From: Loxodes magnus
Lineage: Eukaryota > Ciliophora > Karyorelictea > Loxodida > Loxodidae
NCBI GenBank assembly: GCA_946699065.1
Contig: CAMPDV010000043.1
Span: 62,001-126,000, forward strand
Length of the DNA stretch: 64,000 nt
Direction of reading: 5' to 3'
Shown here: one piece after another, positions 61,501-64,000 of the stretch
Numbering within the stretch: position 1 is the first letter of the stretch
Layout of the letters: each line of letters starts with the position of its first letter
Notes under the pieces: model-generated
Databases searched by the model: none
Seen by the model: only the letters and a program-made list of their open reading frames with translations
Told to the model about the DNA's origin: nothing
Made by a program: the position numbers and the translations under genes

Positions 61501-64000
61501 TACATAACTGATCTTCAGTTTCTCTTACTTGCTTTAATTTACTTTTCTTCGAAATTCTCTCTCTTACTTCTAGTTTTTGTTAATTACCTAACTGATCTTC
61601 AGACTCTTTTACTTGCTTTAATTCGCATTTCTTAGAAATTCTCTCTCTTACTTCTAGTTTTTGATAATTACCTAACTTATCTTCAGTTTCTCTTACTTGC
61701 TTTAATTCACTTTTCTTAGAAATTCTCTTACTTCTAGTTTTTGATTGTTACCTAACTGATCTTCAGACTCTTTTACTTGCTTTAATTCACTTTTCTTAGA
61801 AATTCTCTAACTTCTAGTTTTTGATAATTACCTAACTGATCTTCAGACTCTTTTACTTGCTTTAATTCACTTTTCTTAGAAATTCTCTCTTACTTCTAGT
61901 TTTTGATAGTTACCTAACTGATCTTCAGACTCTTTTACTTGCTTTTCTTCACTTTTCTTAGAAATTCTCTCTTACTTCTAGTTTTTGATAGTTACCTAAC
62001 TGATCTTCAGACTCTTTTACTTGCTTTTCTTCACTTTTCTTAGAAATTCTCTCTCTAACTTCTAGAATTTGATTGTTACCTAACTGATCTTCAGACTCTT
62101 TTACTTGCTTTAATTCACTTTTCTTAGAAATTCTCTCTAACTTCTAGTTTTTGATAGTTACCTAACTGATCTTCAGACTCTTTTACTTGCTTTTCTTCAC
62201 TTTTCTTAGAAATTCTCTCTTACTTCTAATCTTTGATAATTACCTAACTGATCTTCAGACTCTTTTGCTTGCTTTAATTCACTTTTCTTAGAAATTCTCT
62301 TACTTCTAGAATTTGATAGTTACCTAACTGATCTTCAGACTCTTTTACTTGCTTTAATTCACTTTTCTTAGAAATTCTCTTACTTCTAGTTTTTGATAAT
62401 TACCTAACTGATCTTCAGACTCTTTTACTTGCTTTAATTCACTTTTCTTAGAAATTCTCTTACTTCTAGAATTTGATAGTTACCTAACTGATCTTCAGAC
62501 TCTTTTGCTTGCTTTAATTCACTTTTCTCAGAAATTCTCTAACTTCTAGTTTTTGATAATTACCTAACTGATCTTCAGACTCTTTTACTTGCTTTAAATT
62601 CACTTTTCTTAGAAATTCTCTTACTTCTAGAATTTGATAGTTACCTAACTGATCTTCAGACTCTTTTACTTGCTTTTCTTCACTTTTCTTAGAAATTCTC
62701 TTACTTCTAGTTTTTGATAGTTACCTAACTGATCTTCAGACTCTTTTACTTGCTTTAATTCACTTTTCTTAGAAATTCTCTCTCTAACTTCTAGTTTTTG
62801 ATAATTACCTAACTGATCTTCAGACTCTTTTACTTGCTTTAATTCACTTTTCTTAGAAATTCTCTCTTACTTCTAGTTTTAAATAATTACCTAACTGATC
62901 TTCAGACTCTTTTACTTGCTTTTCTTCACTTTTCTTAGAAATTCTCTCTTACTTCTAGTTTTTGATAATTACCTAACTGATCTTCAGACTCTTTTACTTG
63001 CTTTAATTCACTTTTCTTAGAAATTCTCTTACTTCTAGAATTTGATAGTTACCTAACTGATCTTCAGACTCTTTTGCTTGCTTTAATTCACTTTTCTTAG
63101 AAATTCTCTCTCTAACTTCTAGAATTTGATAGTTACCTAACTGATCTTCAGACTCTTTTACTTGCTTTTCTTCACTTTTCTTAGAAATTCTCTTACTTCT
63201 AGTTTTTGATAATTACCTAACTGATCTTCAGACTCTTTTACTTGCTTTAATTCACTTTTCTTAGAAATTCTCTCTCTAACTTCTAGAATCTGATAGTTAC
63301 CTAACTGATCTTCAGACTCTTTTACTTGCTTTAAATTCACTTTTCTTAGAAATTCTCTTACTTCTAGAATTTGATAGTTACCTAACTGATCTTCAGACTC
63401 TTTTACTTGCTTTTCTTCACTTTTCTTAGAAATTCTCTTACTTCTAGTTTTTGATAGTTACCTAACTGATCTTCAGACTCTTTTACTTGCTTTAATTCAC
63501 TTTTCTTAGAAATTCTCTCTCTAACTTCTAGTTTTTGATAATTACCTAACTGATCTTCAGACTCTTTTACTTGCTTTAATTCACTTTTCTTAGAAATTCT
63601 CTCTTACTTCTAGTTTTAAATAATTACCTAACTGATCTTCAGACTCTTTTACTTGCTTTAATTCACTTTTCTTAGAAATTCTCTCTTACTTCTAGTTTTT
63701 GATAATTACCTAACTGATCTTCAGACTCTTTTACTTGCTTTAATTCACTTTTCTTAGAAATTCTCTTACTTCTAGAATTTGATAGTTACCTAACTGATCT
63801 TCAGACTCTTTTGCTTGCTTTAATTCACTTTTCTTAGAAATTCTCTCTCTAACTTCTAGAATTTGATAGTTACCTAACTGATCTTCAGACTCTTTTACTT
63901 GCTTTAATTCACTTTTCTTAGAAATTCTCTCTTACTTCTAGTTTTTGATAATTACCTAACTGATCTTCAGACTCTTTTACTTGCTTTTCTTCACTTTTCT
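58590..64000 (-). repeat. Right-hand short-unit subfamily (mostly 80-82 bp)
   Basis: From about 58590 most units have GAAATTCTCTTAC or GAAATTCTCTCTTAC, two or one TC steps fewer, giving 80 or 82 bp. Private variants are common: GCTTTTCTTCAC (minus-strand SEEKQV in place of SELKQV), CTAGAATTTGATAG (K to I), GATTGTTACC and TTTTAAATAATTACC. The SED position is almost always GAA, unlike the TAA seen widely further left. Since 80 and 82 are not multiples of three, each such unit changes frame. The domain runs past the right edge. Confidence 0.9.
60655..61725 (-). repeat. Segmental block E, second copy, embedded in the short-unit subfamily
   Basis: Copy of 52500-53570. On both sides lie 80- and 82-bp units, and the flanks 59741-60165 and 61737-62161 match each other at an offset of 1,996 bp. 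The island of 84-bp units (about 60180-61725) was therefore brought into, or left inside, the short-unit domain by an exchange that duplicated its flank. Confidence 0.85.

Larger units (their letters stand above)
8541..64000 (-). repeat. Giant tandem array of an ~84-bp, 28-codon unit (about 660 copies), continuing past the right edge
   Basis: Every stretch from 8541 to the window end is a variant of one unit. Read on the minus strand it encodes KSELKQVKES(E/Q)DQLG then NYQKLEVRERISK, 28 residues with heptad-like leucine/isoleucine spacing and alternating K/E charges, suggesting a coiled coil or charged single helix. Length classes are 84 (in frame), 83 (one T fewer in the T run before GAT), 82 and 80 (fewer TC steps in the (TC)n run). 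Recurrent variants include GAA/TAA/AAT/GAT at SED, the RET version (KES to RET), K to M after IS, V to A, Q to R, and AATTAAC (Y to Q). Homogeneity with mosaic variants points to unequal exchange or conversion. About 660 is total length divided by unit length, not a count. Confidence 0.97.

Noticed and set aside
8872..63340. Many separate small genes starting MKSELKQ
   Set aside because: They are pieces of the tandem repeat cut by TAA codons (Gln here) and by frameshift units; none has its own unique sequence or regulatory context.
8541..64000. CRISPR array
   Set aside because: Units abut with no variable spacers between them; the variation is point and slippage changes within one unit.
1..64000. 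Telomeric or subtelomeric repeats of ciliate type (C4A4, C4A2)
   Set aside because: No G/C-run telomere repeat is present; the array unit is unrelated.

Overview
The window reads as AT-rich nuclear DNA of a ciliate or a similar protist with a reassigned genetic code. In a reverse-transcriptase ORF on the minus strand (1-5427), family-invariant glutamines are encoded by TAA (the Q of GVLQGS near 1075 and the Q of QxGF near 1365). The same ORF stays in one frame for 1,809 codons with 13 internal TGA codons and no frameshift. Several of those TGAs fall where the family normally has tryptophan. UAR = Gln with UGA = Trp (and probably also stop) is the known ambiguous code of karyorelict ciliates such as Loxodes and Parduczia and of Condylostoma. 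A Tetrahymena-like ciliate carrying a decayed element is the alternative. No species can be named from the sequence alone.

Layout. (1) 1-5427, minus strand: a LINE-type (non-LTR) retrotransposon cut by the left edge. It has a long Q/N/E/K-rich N-terminal part, an APE-type endonuclease, a reverse transcriptase and part of the C-terminal region, all in one frame. (2) 5428-8540: an extremely AT-rich spacer with no firm gene. It holds a weak plus-strand ORF candidate at 7867 and, just left of the array, a short unique minus-strand stretch that could be the 3' end of a repeat-encoded ORF. (3) 8541-64000: one uninterrupted tandem array of an ~84-bp unit, roughly 660 copies, running off the right edge. 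Read on the minus strand with UAR = Gln, the unit is a 28-residue, charged, coiled-coil-like peptide (KSELKQVKES.DQLGNYQKL then EVRERISK).

The array is a mosaic. The 84-bp units keep the frame, and one run of 17 units stays open. Units of 83, 82 and 80 bp, made by slippage in a T run and in a (TC)n run, break the frame again and again, so the array as it stands cannot encode one continuous protein. Older exchange events show as near-identical blocks at fixed offsets (583, 1,996, 2,367, 2,679, about 4,603, 8,155 and about 12.6-13.1 kb). A separate short-unit subfamily fills most of the last 5.4 kb, and four places hold scrambled units.

No tRNA, rRNA, CRISPR array, telomere repeat or conventional gene cluster was recognised. 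Part of what lies here (germline-limited satellite, centromere-like array or giant repeat gene) cannot be settled from the sequence alone.
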